The notes below the pieces were generated by a model. It saw nothing but the letters and a program-made list of their open reading frames with translations. It searched no databases and was not told where the DNA came from. 64,000 nt of DNA from Telopea speciosissima. Lineage: Eukaryota > Streptophyta > Magnoliopsida > Proteales > Proteaceae. The stretch is taken from NCBI RefSeq assembly GCF_018873765.1, contig NC_057925.1:49860010-49924009 (forward strand), in the 5' to 3' direction. Of this stretch, positions 36,248-47,300 are shown one piece after another (position 1 is the first letter of the stretch; each line of letters begins with the position of its first letter). The position numbers and the translations under genes were made by a program.

Positions 36248-36544
36248 CTGAGTAGACGGCTGAGATTGTTGAGATGCTTCAACTCTTTTCTCCTCTTCTT
36301 TAATGTTCAATTCTTCCTCCTCTGTTTTTGTATTTTGGATGAAAAGAGCCACTTGGGTTTAGCAGCCAGTAAGGAAGTGGGTTCAGGGGGGCAAATTAGA
36401 ATGAGAAGAGGAAAGTACTGAAGCCGAAAGCGATGCAGATCTACAACTTCTGATGTTAATGGCCTAAATCAGCGTTTCGAATCTCCCCTTTCCTCACGGA
36501 GCCAGCTAGTTTTGAAGATAGGAGAGGATTGAAAATTTTCATTC

Positions 36545-36800
36545 TTTCAATCCCTTATTTAAATTTGGGTAAATTTCAGGGACATCCCCTCTAAGTATGC
36601 AATATGTCATACACATCTCAAACTTGGGAAAAATATCACAGACACTCCTTATTTTTTATTTTATTTCAACTTAGTTCACTCCGTTAGGTGTGTACAGTTA
36701 ATTGGCTGTTAATTATTTTATAATGATGAAATTACCCTTACAGAAGGATGAACTTCCCATAATACCCTTAAGGGTAAAACCCAAATTTACCCAAAAATGG
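36545..36800. mobile_element. MULE-like terminal region
   Basis: The text GGTAAATTTCAGGGACATCC, then CACTCCGTTAGGTGTG, then CCCTTACAG and ACCCAAATTTACCC ending GGGGAAGATGA resembles the layout of the long terminal repeat of the Pack-MULE at 40867. I could not find the partner arm, so it is either truncated or a lone end. Confidence 0.35.
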
Positions 36801-36893
36801 GGAAGATGATCCAACGCAAGCAAACTCTGTTTCTTCGCTTGATCTCTCTGAATCAATCCTCTCGTTTCAAGGTTCTTCACTCTTCACAGTAAA

Positions 36894-37226
36894 ATGAGAG
36901 AAATCCTTCACGTTCAAGGTGGGCAATGCAGTAACCAGATCGGATCGAAGTTCTAGGAGGTTGTTTGTGATGAGGATGTCATAGATCCGACCAGAAGGTA
37001 CACTGGTACCTCAGATCTGCAACTGGAACGCGTCAATGTCTACTACAATGAAGCTTCTTGCGGAAGATTTGTTCCTCGTGTAGTGCTCATGGATCTGGAG
37101 CCTGGAACCATGGATAGCGTACGGACTGGCTCGTACGGCCAGATCTTCCGTCCAGATTACTTTGTTTTTTGAACAGTCTGGTGCCGGGAATAACTGGGCA
37201 AGGGGCATTACACGAAAGGAGCAGAG
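36894..37226 (+). pseudogene. Beta-tubulin 5' fragment, broken
   Basis: The frame opens [20 protein letters not shown], then hits TAG at 36954-36956 where beta-tubulin has Trp21. It resumes with EVVCDE, then [20 protein letters not shown], then [20 protein letters not shown] and IFRPDYFVF. One small frame slip follows just after DYFVF and another near NNWA/KGH, and similarity ends near GAE. This covers roughly residues 1-110 of tubulin, within its first exon. A leader like that of plant tubulin genes (36810-36893) is also present. It lies next to a MULE-like end and about 0.5 kb upstream of the beta-adaptin transcription start, on the opposite strand. Capture by a MULE is likely but not proved. 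Confidence 0.88.
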
Positions 37227-37239
37227 TTCTTTCATCCCA

Positions 37240-38900
37240 ACCTGCGAATAGGTTCTTAGGTGATCTTAGTTTCTTAAAATTTTCTTAAATTTGAAGAGAA
37301 GCCCAGTATTTCAAACTTTTGAGGTCATAAGAAACTAAAAAGAACCACCTGAATCTGGCCTGGATTTTCCAGCATACACAATAGGGAAGCGGCAGCATCA
37401 AGAGGCAGATTTTCTGGCATTAAGACGGTATACCAACCATCACATCAGAATAACCCCCGTAAGTATGAGTCCCCGTCATAGGGGGTGGGGCAGGATTTCA
37501 GGGAGGGGTTGAGCGGCGTTAGGTGCTATGGCTGGGGTAGGGCAGTGATGAACAAAGGCGGTGCGTAGGAGTGTGCGAACAATGGTGATGCAGAGAGGTT
37601 TGTAGTGGTGATTGGAGCGCAGGGGTGTGACATGGGGAGGGAGTAGAGAATACAATTGGATTCATTCCACTTCAAGGAGAACACGGGAGGGGAGTAAGGA
37701 AAGATGAAGAGCAGGGGCTGTGGGTAGGCAGTGCGCTATGGGCGGTGAAGACCGTCGCCTTCTGATAAGAAGAAGGAAGAGAATAATGAAGGAAAGAAGA
37801 TGATGATAATGATCGTGGGACCCACAGAATGAATAAAAAGAAAAAAACATAAACAAGTGATTAAAAGGGATGTCTGTGTTAGAGAAAGATACAACTAGAT
37901 TCAGCAAGAACTTCATAAGAAAAGAAGAGGAAAGGAAGAAGAAGAGAAGCTGAATATCTAGGAGTTGCTGTGGAGCTGCTGTGTTCCTGTGAAATCAAAT
38001 GGAAATCTATGATTTTGAATCAAGTCTCTCACTCAGCCATACAGCATCAATGTACAATAATCTTTTCTATTACACACAGGAGTGGGTTTATAGTTTATAC
38101 AGCTCTGTTTATTTCTTCAATGAAAATTCTTTCTTTTTCTTCTCAATCTCATCCACCCACCCACATTTAACTTAGCCAAATCAAAGGGGCACTCTTCATC
38201 TGTTCAGCAACTATATGTCTATACCTACCTACCCATCCTTAGGCCTTCCTCTCTGTTACATACCCATACCCTGCATAGGCATGCCCAGTACTGTAACAAC
38301 CCTTCAAGCTTCAAGAATTGCCAAGTCTATAAGTGCATCTAAACTTTACCAGGGTTCAGGTATTTTACATTAATTTTTAGTAGAAGAAAATGAAGATACT
38401 TTCATTTTATTTGTCAGGATTCAATTGGCTTCATTTGGGGATCAATATTGGATTTCTTAGGATTAAGAGAATCCAGACCCAACCTCTGGCTTTACTCAAG
38501 AGCCAAATACAATTTTAGACACAAATGGATACTTTAAATCCATTTTATGGTAGATATAGCAAGGCACTAGGAAGATGATGGTAGCAGCACATGGAATCTA
38601 TATAAAACCAAGGATGCTGGCAATAACATGTTGAGATTAAGAATAAATAAATTGAATAAAAACAATTTCACGAGAGTTCTTTGAGTTTCATCTAATAACC
38701 CCCAAGCATGAGCTACTGAAAACCATTGCAATGAGCATGTATAATCCCCAACATAAAATCCAACATTAACTACCGAAAAACATTACAATCAGCAAAATCA
38801 CAAAATACTCAACATAAAATTCTGAAAATCCTGAATAATAGAAGACATTTGTGAGATTTGTGAAATCTAGGGTTCAACCATGAGAGAAGAACGAAGGGGA
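37240..38900. other. Intergenic DNA, no gene seen
   Basis: Purine-rich and repeat-like sequence (37.45-37.95 kb is G/A-rich). No frame with recognisable domains. May include the rest of the element that carries the tubulin fragment. Confidence 0.45.
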
Positions 38901-38912
38901 AAATGAGTTTTT

Positions 38913-39610
38913 TGTTGGAATTTTTCCAAATAATAGATGTTTCCTTTGGTTACATCGGTTACAGAGAAGTGTTTCCTTTGATTTATATATGATTGTGAGC
39001 TATTATCACATGTTATGTTTGGAAAAGATTGTACGATACACTTGCGATCGAGGACGGTGACCGTCCAAGTGCGTGCGCGTGCGAGAGGTGCAATGTGGCA
39101 CTTTGATGACGTACTTTGCACTTCGATCATCGCAGTATGTCGCCTTAATCTTTTCAGGATCGACGGTGTCTGATCAAAGGGTGCTTAGGATCTGACCATT
39201 AGATCGGTGGTTGATCAAAGGGAGGGGTGCAACCCTTGGTTCAACGTTGAGCCCAATGGTTGCAGCCCACACGTACAGCCATGAGAGCCTAGCCCAATAG
39301 TCATGATCTGTCAGATCAAGCCATATGAGCCAATGGGTGTGACCCATCCGAACAAGCCTTGTGGGCCTATAAATGGGCCACAAAATCTCTCAGTCCAGTA
39401 CAATACAATTCTCTGATAGCTTCAAGTGATTACTGTCTCTGCAACCAGTAATCAGTCCAGCCTGATTTATCTTGGGAGGCAGGTTTGCTGCAACCCTTTG
39501 CAGGAATAGAAGGGTGCAAATATTGTCTTAAGGACAGAACAACCTCGTTCGACTCAGGCCATCTTTCTGTCCTCTTCCTTTTTTATTCTAGTTAATTAAC
39601 ATTTTTTGTA
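38913..39610 (+). repeat. Candidate copia-type LTR remnant
   Basis: It starts TGTTGGAATTTTTCC, has CTATAAATGGG near 39367 as a promoter-like signal, and runs into AT-rich sequence near 39600. No matching second LTR and no target duplication were found. Confidence 0.3.
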
Positions 39611-39951
39611 TAGATTTCGAGCCAATAATGGCAACAAAACTCGCAACCTTCTGCTCATCGTTGAACCCTAAAAATTTCGAGGACCAAGGAACAGGGTTAG
39701 GGAGAAACTATTTGTGGTGTTTTTTCTATTCTGAGAAACGGAGAAACACCCTACAAACTGCTTGATAAACTTGTTTCGTTTTTAGTATTTTTAGAAACAT
39801 AGATTGAAATTTATGGGTCATGGAACAAGTTTGACAGAACATGTCCCACATGTTTTTACGTTTCTTGGCACAAGTTGGACAAAATTGTGCCCGATATTTT
39901 CATTTGGGTTTTGCCTTCTCTTTTGACCTAATCCATTGTCCTCCTTACAAG

Positions 39952-40216
39952 TAGGGCTGTAAACGGATCGGATTTGGCTCGGATAGTGCTATATCTGCAT
40001 CCGCATCCGATTAGCTATCGGACGGATTCGGATAGTGCTAAACAGATACGGACACGGATACGGATCGGATATTTTATCCGTTTACATGTAAATATAGCTT
40101 TTCGGATAGCTATAGCCTATCCGTATCCGTATCTGCATCCGTTTAGCTTTTGGACGGATTCAGATAGTGCTAAACGGATACGGAAAACGGATTTCGGCTA
40201 TTCATTTACATCCCTA
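39952..40216. mobile_element. hAT MITE, 265 bp, with perfect 8-bp target duplication
   Basis: The ends are TAGGGCTGTAAAC and ATTTACATCCCTA (inverted, two mismatches). CTTACAAG flanks both sides (39944-39951 and 40217-40224). The interior is made of alternating CGGATA/TATCCG words and folds on itself. Confidence 0.88.
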
Positions 40217-40551
40217 CTTACAAGCTCTTAAGAAAAACCAGCATGGAGAGAACTCGAGCAAACTCTCAAGAGATTCCAGCAAGCTCCTTTGCGTGATCTG
40301 TCCTTTTCTGATTTGTTCTGATTTTCTTCAATGAAATTCCATAGGTGTGAATAATAAAGAGAGAGTAATTTTTAATGAATTCCTATAAAAGAGGGAGAGA
40401 GAAGGAAAATAAAATAAAATAAAATAAAAATAATAATAATGGTAACAGAGGTTTCTCTAAGAAATAGAAAATGTGGCATAAGGAGAAAGTCATAAGAGAA
40501 AAATCGTCTTCAATAGTACAATATCGTTGGAGAGGTTCCGAACTCGAAGGA

Positions 40552-40800
40552 AAATATCTCTTCTCCCAACACTAAAGACGTGGAGCAGTGGAGGTTCCAA
40601 AACTGTAGTAGTTGTTCATCTTTTCCTTACCCAAAAAAAAAAAAAGTAATTGGCATAAATATATATATATATATATTTTTATTTTTTTTTGGGAAATTTG
40701 GGCTTCCATAACTCTAAAGTACTCACGATAATGCTTGGTCGATCAAGGGCATCAATCAGTATTGAAAGTTAGGGATTTCTACTTCCCACCCACAATTGAA
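40552..40800 (-). other. Duplicated remnant of the MATE 5' flank
   Basis: TCTCTTCTCCCAACACTAAA, then GGAG, TTCCAAAACTGTAGTAGTT, TTCATCTTTTCC and a GATTTCTAC block match 54570-54665 upstream of the MATE start codon, in the same direction. The MATE coding part is not present beside it. Confidence 0.6.
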
Positions 40801-40866
40801 GGGTTGAATGGCAGTAGCCACAGTCTTTTGACATTTACTTTTAGGATCTTTAAAGAAAACAAAATA

Positions 40867-42790
40867 GTAGTAACTAAACGCCCTCCTGAAAATGGTCAAA
40901 CGTACTGTTGCTCCTTGAATTTTCACTAATGCAATGTGTCCCTGCTTTCCAAACTAAGTACCATTATGATCCCTACCGTTAGACAGAGACGTTATAACAT
41001 AATGGATCTCAGTTTTTGAACTTTGATGGACCATTCTACCGCTAGATAGGATAAAATGACCAAGATGACCTTACCTGAAAAAAAAAAAAAAAAAACCTGC
41101 AACTCATCTACCCCAATTTGGGGAAGATGAGTTGCAGGTTTTTTGTATCAATTCCTTTAATTGGGATTTCATTATTCTCTTTCGCATTATGGTGGGTTTG
41201 ATTTTGATGGGTTACAAATGATGTTGTGGTGTTGATTGCAACAGGCGGTGATTGAGATTGTGACGGTAGGATTGCTGATGTTGGTGAAGATTGAAGGTTG
41301 TATAATGGGGATGAAGATGAGAAACAGAAAGATAAAGGGTTTGAGATTTGGATTTGAAGAAGGCTTGAGGGTTGAGGCAAGGAGGAGGATTGGTGGTGTG
41401 AACCCTAACATGGTGGAGGTGCTTCTGGTGGATTGGGAGGAGAGACAGTGTTGGATTAAAACGGAAGAAGTAATGACACATTGAGACGCCTCCTTATATT
41501 TCCGCATCCAATCCTCATTTTCTGTTAACAGCCTATCTTCGTCTTGAATGACATTTTTTCCCCCAATATCTCTTTAAAAAACGCAATGTCATCAGAATTT
41601 ACCCTTAAAAATGAAGGGTTCCTCTGAACTCTTGCAGCCCCAGAAGCAAAAGAACGACAATGGATTCCGTAAGTTTTGTACAAATTTCTTGCCGGAAATT
41701 TTTGAAGGTTTCCAATGGAATCTCTTAAAGGATGGGAATATGTTACAACGTTCTGCTTTTCATTTTGAAAATATCGTTCTGCTCTTCCGAGATTATCCTT
41801 GGAACCTGCAAAAGTGTCTTCGATTAGCAGAATAAAAAACACAAACATCTTTTGCTTTTTCCCCCAAAAGATGAAAAGAAAGGAGTGTCACTCAACTCTT
41901 CCCAGTAAACTATTTCCAGAAGAATCATCTGTAATACCCTAGAATGAAAACGATACATAACACGAAGCTAGAAAGCAATCAAATGTCTTGAAACTTTTAA
42001 AGTATCCTGACATTGTTCCACTGTTTTGGTAATCTCCGTGGTCAATGAATCAAGCAACAGCTATGTTTGTGATCAATCTCTGGAAATTAACACAAATTAA
42101 GTAGAGAAGGGGGAAAATAATCTATGAAATTCCGTACAAAGAAAATTCGAGAATTATCCATTTAAAATTCAAACAAAGTGCAGCTGGGAAGAAGATAATC
42201 TCGCGAGTTTTGACTGGTTGGAATTACAGTTAATCGACCAAGTAAACTCAACCTGAACGTTGGATTGATCCCTCGAAACCAGGTCTTGGAGAAGTCCCAG
42301 GTATAATTCTCGGAGAGTGCCTGAGCAGGCGATGTGAAGTGATTCGCCATTTCTCCATTGTTGTAATCCGTAAGCAGCTTCGGACATCGTTGGACTCCTT
42401 TCTAACTTGTCTCTGAGGTGAGAAAAAAAACACCCTGAAAGCCGTGTTTTTTTTTATTTGGAGAAGATGAGTTGCAGGGATTCAATATCTCAAACTCATT
42501 TTTCATTCAAAAGCCCATCTTCCCCAAACCCTAAACGATTTGGGGAAGATGAGTTGTAGGTTTTTTTTTTTTTTTTTTTCAGTAAAGTTATTTTGATCAT
42601 TTTATTTTATTAAGGGACAGAATAGTTCATAAATTTTCAAAATCTAGGATCCATTATAACATAACGTCTCAGATTGACGGAAGGATTATATTGATACTTA
42701 GTTTAGAAAGCAAGGGGCACATTATATTAGTGAAAGTTCAGGAAAACAACCGTACATTTGACTATTTTTAGGGGGGCATTTGGAATTAAC
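40867..42790. mobile_element. Pack-MULE-like element with long terminal inverted repeats
   Basis: The left arm (about 40867-41145) and the right arm (about 42440-42790) are inverted copies over some 250 bp. Shared blocks are GGTCAAACGTAC/GTACATTTGACT, TTTTCACTAATGCAATGTG, AACTAAGTA, GACGTTATAACATAATGGAT and, at the inner side, AACCTGCAACTCATCT next to a poly(A). Each inner end also holds a small hairpin around GGGGAAGATGAGTTG. The core carries a D-2-hydroxyglutarate dehydrogenase fragment (41470-41805) and other unique sequence with exon-like frames at 42162-42390. No transposase is seen. The target duplication could not be read. Confidence 0.7.
41470..41805 (-). pseudogene. D-2-hydroxyglutarate dehydrogenase exon fragment, frameshifted
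   Basis: After an acceptor-like TTTTGCAG/GTTCC at 41805, the minus strand encodes an N-terminal stretch including VQRNPSFLRVNSDDIAFFKE and ILGEK. After one missing base in an A run near 41553-41558 it continues NVIQDEDRLLTENEDWMRKYK. This order fits the region just before the FAD-binding domain of plant mitochondrial D-2-hydroxyglutarate dehydrogenase. Similarity fades at about 41480, before the FAD domain, so this is a captured piece with no catalytic part. Identification is by remembered family sequence. Confidence 0.72.
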
Positions 42791-42869
42791 CCTAAGTACT
42801 AATTAGTCTTCTCTTTTTCTCAAACAGATTAAGTACATAATTTTCAAGGTTCTCTTTTTTCTGATAAGG

Positions 42870-43150
42870 CATAATGAGAAAAGCTTGTCAACCCCAGCAT
42901 AGGAACGACCAATAACTTCAGAAAAAGCAATATTAAAATTTACCTTGAAGATCTCTGCAAACACCTCCTATACAAGCCAGGATTACCCATACTTACACCA
43001 TTAACATTGAATTTGAAAAATCTTTTTGGAAAGCGATTTCAAACTACAAAAACAACATTACCTTGTATTTCTTGTCCAACATTCTTTGAGCCCATTCACA
43101 TACAATCCTTAAAAACATGGTTGTTGTCAACTAGTTGATGACAACACCAT
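42870..43150 (-). mobile_element. LINE RNase H-domain relic
   Basis: On the minus strand the text corresponds to the start of an RNase H-like domain (FFKFNVNGVSMGNPG-like, then a VFAEIFKVNFNIAFS-like stretch) and is similar at base level to the relic at 58690-59000. Confidence 0.55.
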
Positions 43151-43270
43151 TGATATATTGACGGAATTTGGAAACCCTAACTCAGCCTTATCCCAATTAA
43201 ATGGGGTAGGCTACATGGATCCTTGCCATGTATGTTTATAAAAGGTACATTTTGTATAAATAGCATTTTT

Positions 43271-43742
43271 TTCCCTAAAAGAGCATTTTGGTCATTTTTC
43301 TGTATTTAGGGTAAAATTGGATATTTAGCTTTAAGATGTTGCATGTTTCAGTACGTTTTGGATGCATAAAATCACATGTCAGTTTTTCAAGTTTTCTTTG
43401 ATAAAAAAAATATGTTTAGTCATATTAATCACTTTTATCACTTAGGGGTAGTTTGGTCATTTAACTATTTTTTGGTATTGCCCACCCGAAGAAGAAGCTC
43501 AAAAAAAGAGAACCTTTGGTTATTTTGCCACATTTAAGGTAAAATTGGGATTTTAGCTTTAAGATGTTGCATGTGTCAGTACCTTTTGGATGTTAAAAAT
43601 CACCTGAGAATGTTTTCAAGTTTTCTTTGATAAAAAAAAATATATGTTTAGTCATATTTACCATTTTTACCACTTAGGGGTAGTTTTGTTATTTAACCAC
43701 CTTTTGGTATTGCCCACCCAAAGAAGAAGCTCAAAAAAGAGA
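43271..43742. repeat. Tandem duplication, two units of about 230-240 bp
   Basis: Both units have GGTAAAATTGG, then TTTAGCTTTAAGATGTTGCATG, then CAAGTTTTCTTTGATAAAAA, then CTTAGGGGTAGTTT, then GAAGAAGAAGCTCAAAAAA. The units have diverged by a few percent and by small indels. Confidence 0.8.
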
Positions 43743-44366
43743 CAAAATACAAAGAGAAAACAAAGGATCGATGTCAGCTGAAGCTAATTAGGATGGGCAG
43801 CATAAGCTGGACAGGGATATCCCAGGAATCTACAATGTGCTTGTTTCTCAAGGTGTCAGAGTAGGGGGAATCAATGGGGAGGATTTTATGGCGAAGCTCA
43901 AACTCAATGGACTTACATAACTACAGAAAACAGTAGGGAAGAGTGGGTCCGCTTTCTTTTATTTCTCTCCCACCAAATATAACAAGTAGAGGCATAGAAG
44001 ACTAACCTCCCCAGATCTAACTCTCCTCCAACCGTAACGGGAGCTGGAGGGTCTAGCCCAGAAAAAACAGACAATACCCCTATTAAACATTAATTCAACC
44101 GAAACTAAATCTTGCAAATTATTATGCTAGCTGAGCAAAATAGGTGATCATATCCCACTATTGCACTCCTTCCAAATAGGCAAATAGTTAAAAAAGTGAA
44201 CTATTTAGTACAAAAACATTTTAGCTAAATTACATTGTGGCACATGACTTCAATTGTTTTGTTTAAACAAAGAAATGGACCTTACAATTCTTGGTGCCAT
44301 GACCTTATGGCCTACATATGATTGTCTAGAGATGGACAGCTTGTGTTGTTGTTAGCTTGATGCGCC

Positions 44367-47300
44367 TTAATTTCCTGGTGTTACTTCCATTAATTTCCAT
44401 TTATCCAAGCGTTTCTTGGCTTTCTCCACCTATCAAAATACGATCAAAATGAGTATATGTATACACATATGATTATCAAATAATATACTCTTTTTTTTTG
44501 GGGTAAAATATCAAATAATATACTCGAATGTCATGAAATAATGCTTGAAATGATTAACTTGGAACAACATTCCAATGGGAAACTACTGTAATAATGTTGG
44601 AATTATAGGAAAGTATAATAGGTGAAAATTTTCTTCACTACAAGAAATATGACCTTTAGCTAAACTGCTAAATCCTTTACGAGCATTAATTCTTCTCACC
44701 ACAAGACCATCTAGTACAAGAAAGCTTGAATTTAGAGGCAGTAATTACAACTGCTGCTAAATCTGTTATTGATGGTTTTTCTCCACTGGAATCCGTCTTG
44801 AAATTGTATTGCAGCTAATGAATTCGGGTGGTATTAGCACGTGTATGAAGATTTAGCAATGGTAATTTTACTGCTACTAAACTTTTTTTTAATTAAAAAG
44901 CTCAGCATGTTAAAATCTATTATTGGTGGTAAATAAATTAACCTCGGCAATATATATATATATATTTAAAATAAGACCCTCTACCCCATCTCCACCTTGT
45001 CTGTGTGGAGAATGGATCATCTGCACGTACCAACAGGTGAATGTACATCTCAGAGCAAATCACATTTTATTTTTGTTTCCATAAAAACCCCTCCTCCTCT
45101 TGTAAATGGCAAAAATAGGATAGGTGGTTGGTTCTCAGATGTACGTTCACCTATTGGTACATGTAGAGGAACCAAACTAGTCTGTGTGCCTCTGTTCCCT
45201 ACCCAACCCCTCCTTAGCCCCCAACTGCATCTCCCCTCACCTCCCAACCTGTCCCCACCTTGCTCCTTGAAACTCCTGCCCCCATCATTGCCCGCTCCCT
45301 CCCCGCCTCTACCTATCCTACCCTCCCTACTAGCTTACCCCCATTCCCATCCCTCGCCCCGGCCCATCCATTACAACTTCCCTCCCCACTACCTCCCCCA
45401 CTCCTGCTCCCTTAAATGCTGACCCTCATCACTGCCCGCCACCATCCCTTACAATCTCGCCTCAATCCCCATTCATCGCTCCACACTGCAACTCCCCCTC
45501 CCCCTCCCCCTCCACCACCCCCTACTGTAGCTCCCCTCCCTTGCTCCCTGAAACTCCGACCCCCATCACTGCCCGCTCCCATCCCTTGCCCCGCCCTTTC
45601 TACAACTTGATCCCCACCTCCTTCGACCTTGCCTCCACCCCCTTCTTTCTATCCAAACCTGCAATGTCAACGGATGATACATCTCCTGAGGATACATGAA
45701 ACCTCACTGGTTGGTGGTCCAGATGAGCTCGTCCTCATCGTATCCCTTGGTGTAGGGAAGGAGAGAAGGCAGGCGGTAAAATATATAACAATGAAATGAG
45801 CCTATGCACTGGAGCCCGAGAGCGCTGTTCTTTTAGTTAAAAAAATGGATAATAGAACACTACTTAGTCGTGTGCCCCTACGCCCAGACACAGGGGGTGG
45901 GGGGAAATGACCATCCCCACCCCAATGTTAGATGTCTGGGCACATTCTCCTACACAGGCCATGCGAACAAGCAAAGTTCTCTCTCCTTTAAAAAATATAT
46001 CTTTTAGTATTGGTAACTAAGAACTACTATTAATTTCATAAAATAAAAAAAAATCAGACATTTAGGGGCATAACTAATTACTTCTGGCTACCGCCTATAA
46101 GTTTTTAGCTTTTACGCGGCTACAAGTATCATAAAAGCGCCTTTGTTAGTGCCCTTTCCTTGTAGTGTATAAACTTAGAAATAACAGATAAAGAAACATA
46201 AGTTCCATTAGTCCTTGTTTAGTTACAAGGGAAATTAAAGGGAAGGAAAGTGAAATTTTCATACTTAAAAAAGAAAATTTTGTAATCATTACCCTATGTG
46301 ACGTTATCACTAACTCCAAATCATTCCATATTTGGTTATTAAATTCCACTTTATTTTGCATTCAATTCCCTTTGATTTTTAAATCATCATAATTCCCTTT
46401 GATTTAAAATGCAAAATAAAAATTACATGTAACCCTTTGATATAAAATACAAAATAAAAATTACATGTAAAATGTTTCATTACTAAATATTGTAAGAAAT
46501 TTTAGTAATTTATACAATCACATGGGATAATGATCACAAAAGTTTCTTTTTTAGGTTTGAAAATTTTTCTTTCCCGTCCCTTTAATTCCCCTTGCAATCA
46601 AACGGAACCAAAATGAACCATAAAATAGATCAAGCAAATCAATAAACACAAAAATAATCGAGAGACTTACTTCCATTTTCCAATCCGTTCGATAAGTAAC
46701 CCATATTAAAATCATCGTCTGCATTGCAGTCCCTCCTATCATCCCACACCATATTCCCTACAATAATCAAATAACGCCCCCAAAAAACATTAATATCGTT
46801 TTACTCATGGTCACTTCATATCCTTTCATGTCATGATGTGAGTATAATTTATTAAGAGTGAACCTATATGTCATTCATACCTTAGCACCAAAATTGAACT
46901 TAAAACCAAGAACAGTCCCTAAAGGGATCCCAACAACGTAGTAGCATCCCACATTAACGTAGGCCACAAATTTTTGCCAACCACACCCAACAGCCACACC
47001 TTCATTAACAGTATAATAAAATCTCTATTAGATACAATAATATTAAGAGGGAGAAGTCATGAACAATTTCAATCCGGCAGTCACCGACACTTTTGCCATC
47101 TTCCGCCATTTCCCTTGGGCTCAGGTGTGTTAAGATTTTCTCATTTTCACTAGTTTTCTCTGTTAGCTGTGTTTGTTCTAAGTTCTAAATCACCAGTCTG
47201 GTCTGGTTTGGCCGGAAAGATTATTATTCCGGTAATTCAATCTATAGTTGCAGTTGATTTTGGCACCATTAATTTCATGTATTGGAGGGTGATCATTTTG

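Larger units (their letters stand above)
44636..46167. mobile_element. CACTA-like non-autonomous element in the last MATE intron
   Basis: The left end CACTACAAGAAA and right end TTCCTTGTAGTG are inverted and of CACTA type. The left subterminal region repeats GCTAAATC/CTGCTAAA words. I did not find a matching 3-bp target duplication (CTT against TAT), so the two ends may belong to different copies. No transposase is seen. Confidence 0.55.

Noticed and set aside
44997..45610. Proline-rich open frames on the plus strand
   Set aside because: Produced by the C/T-rich repeat block inside a CACTA-like element; no start context, splice structure or domain.
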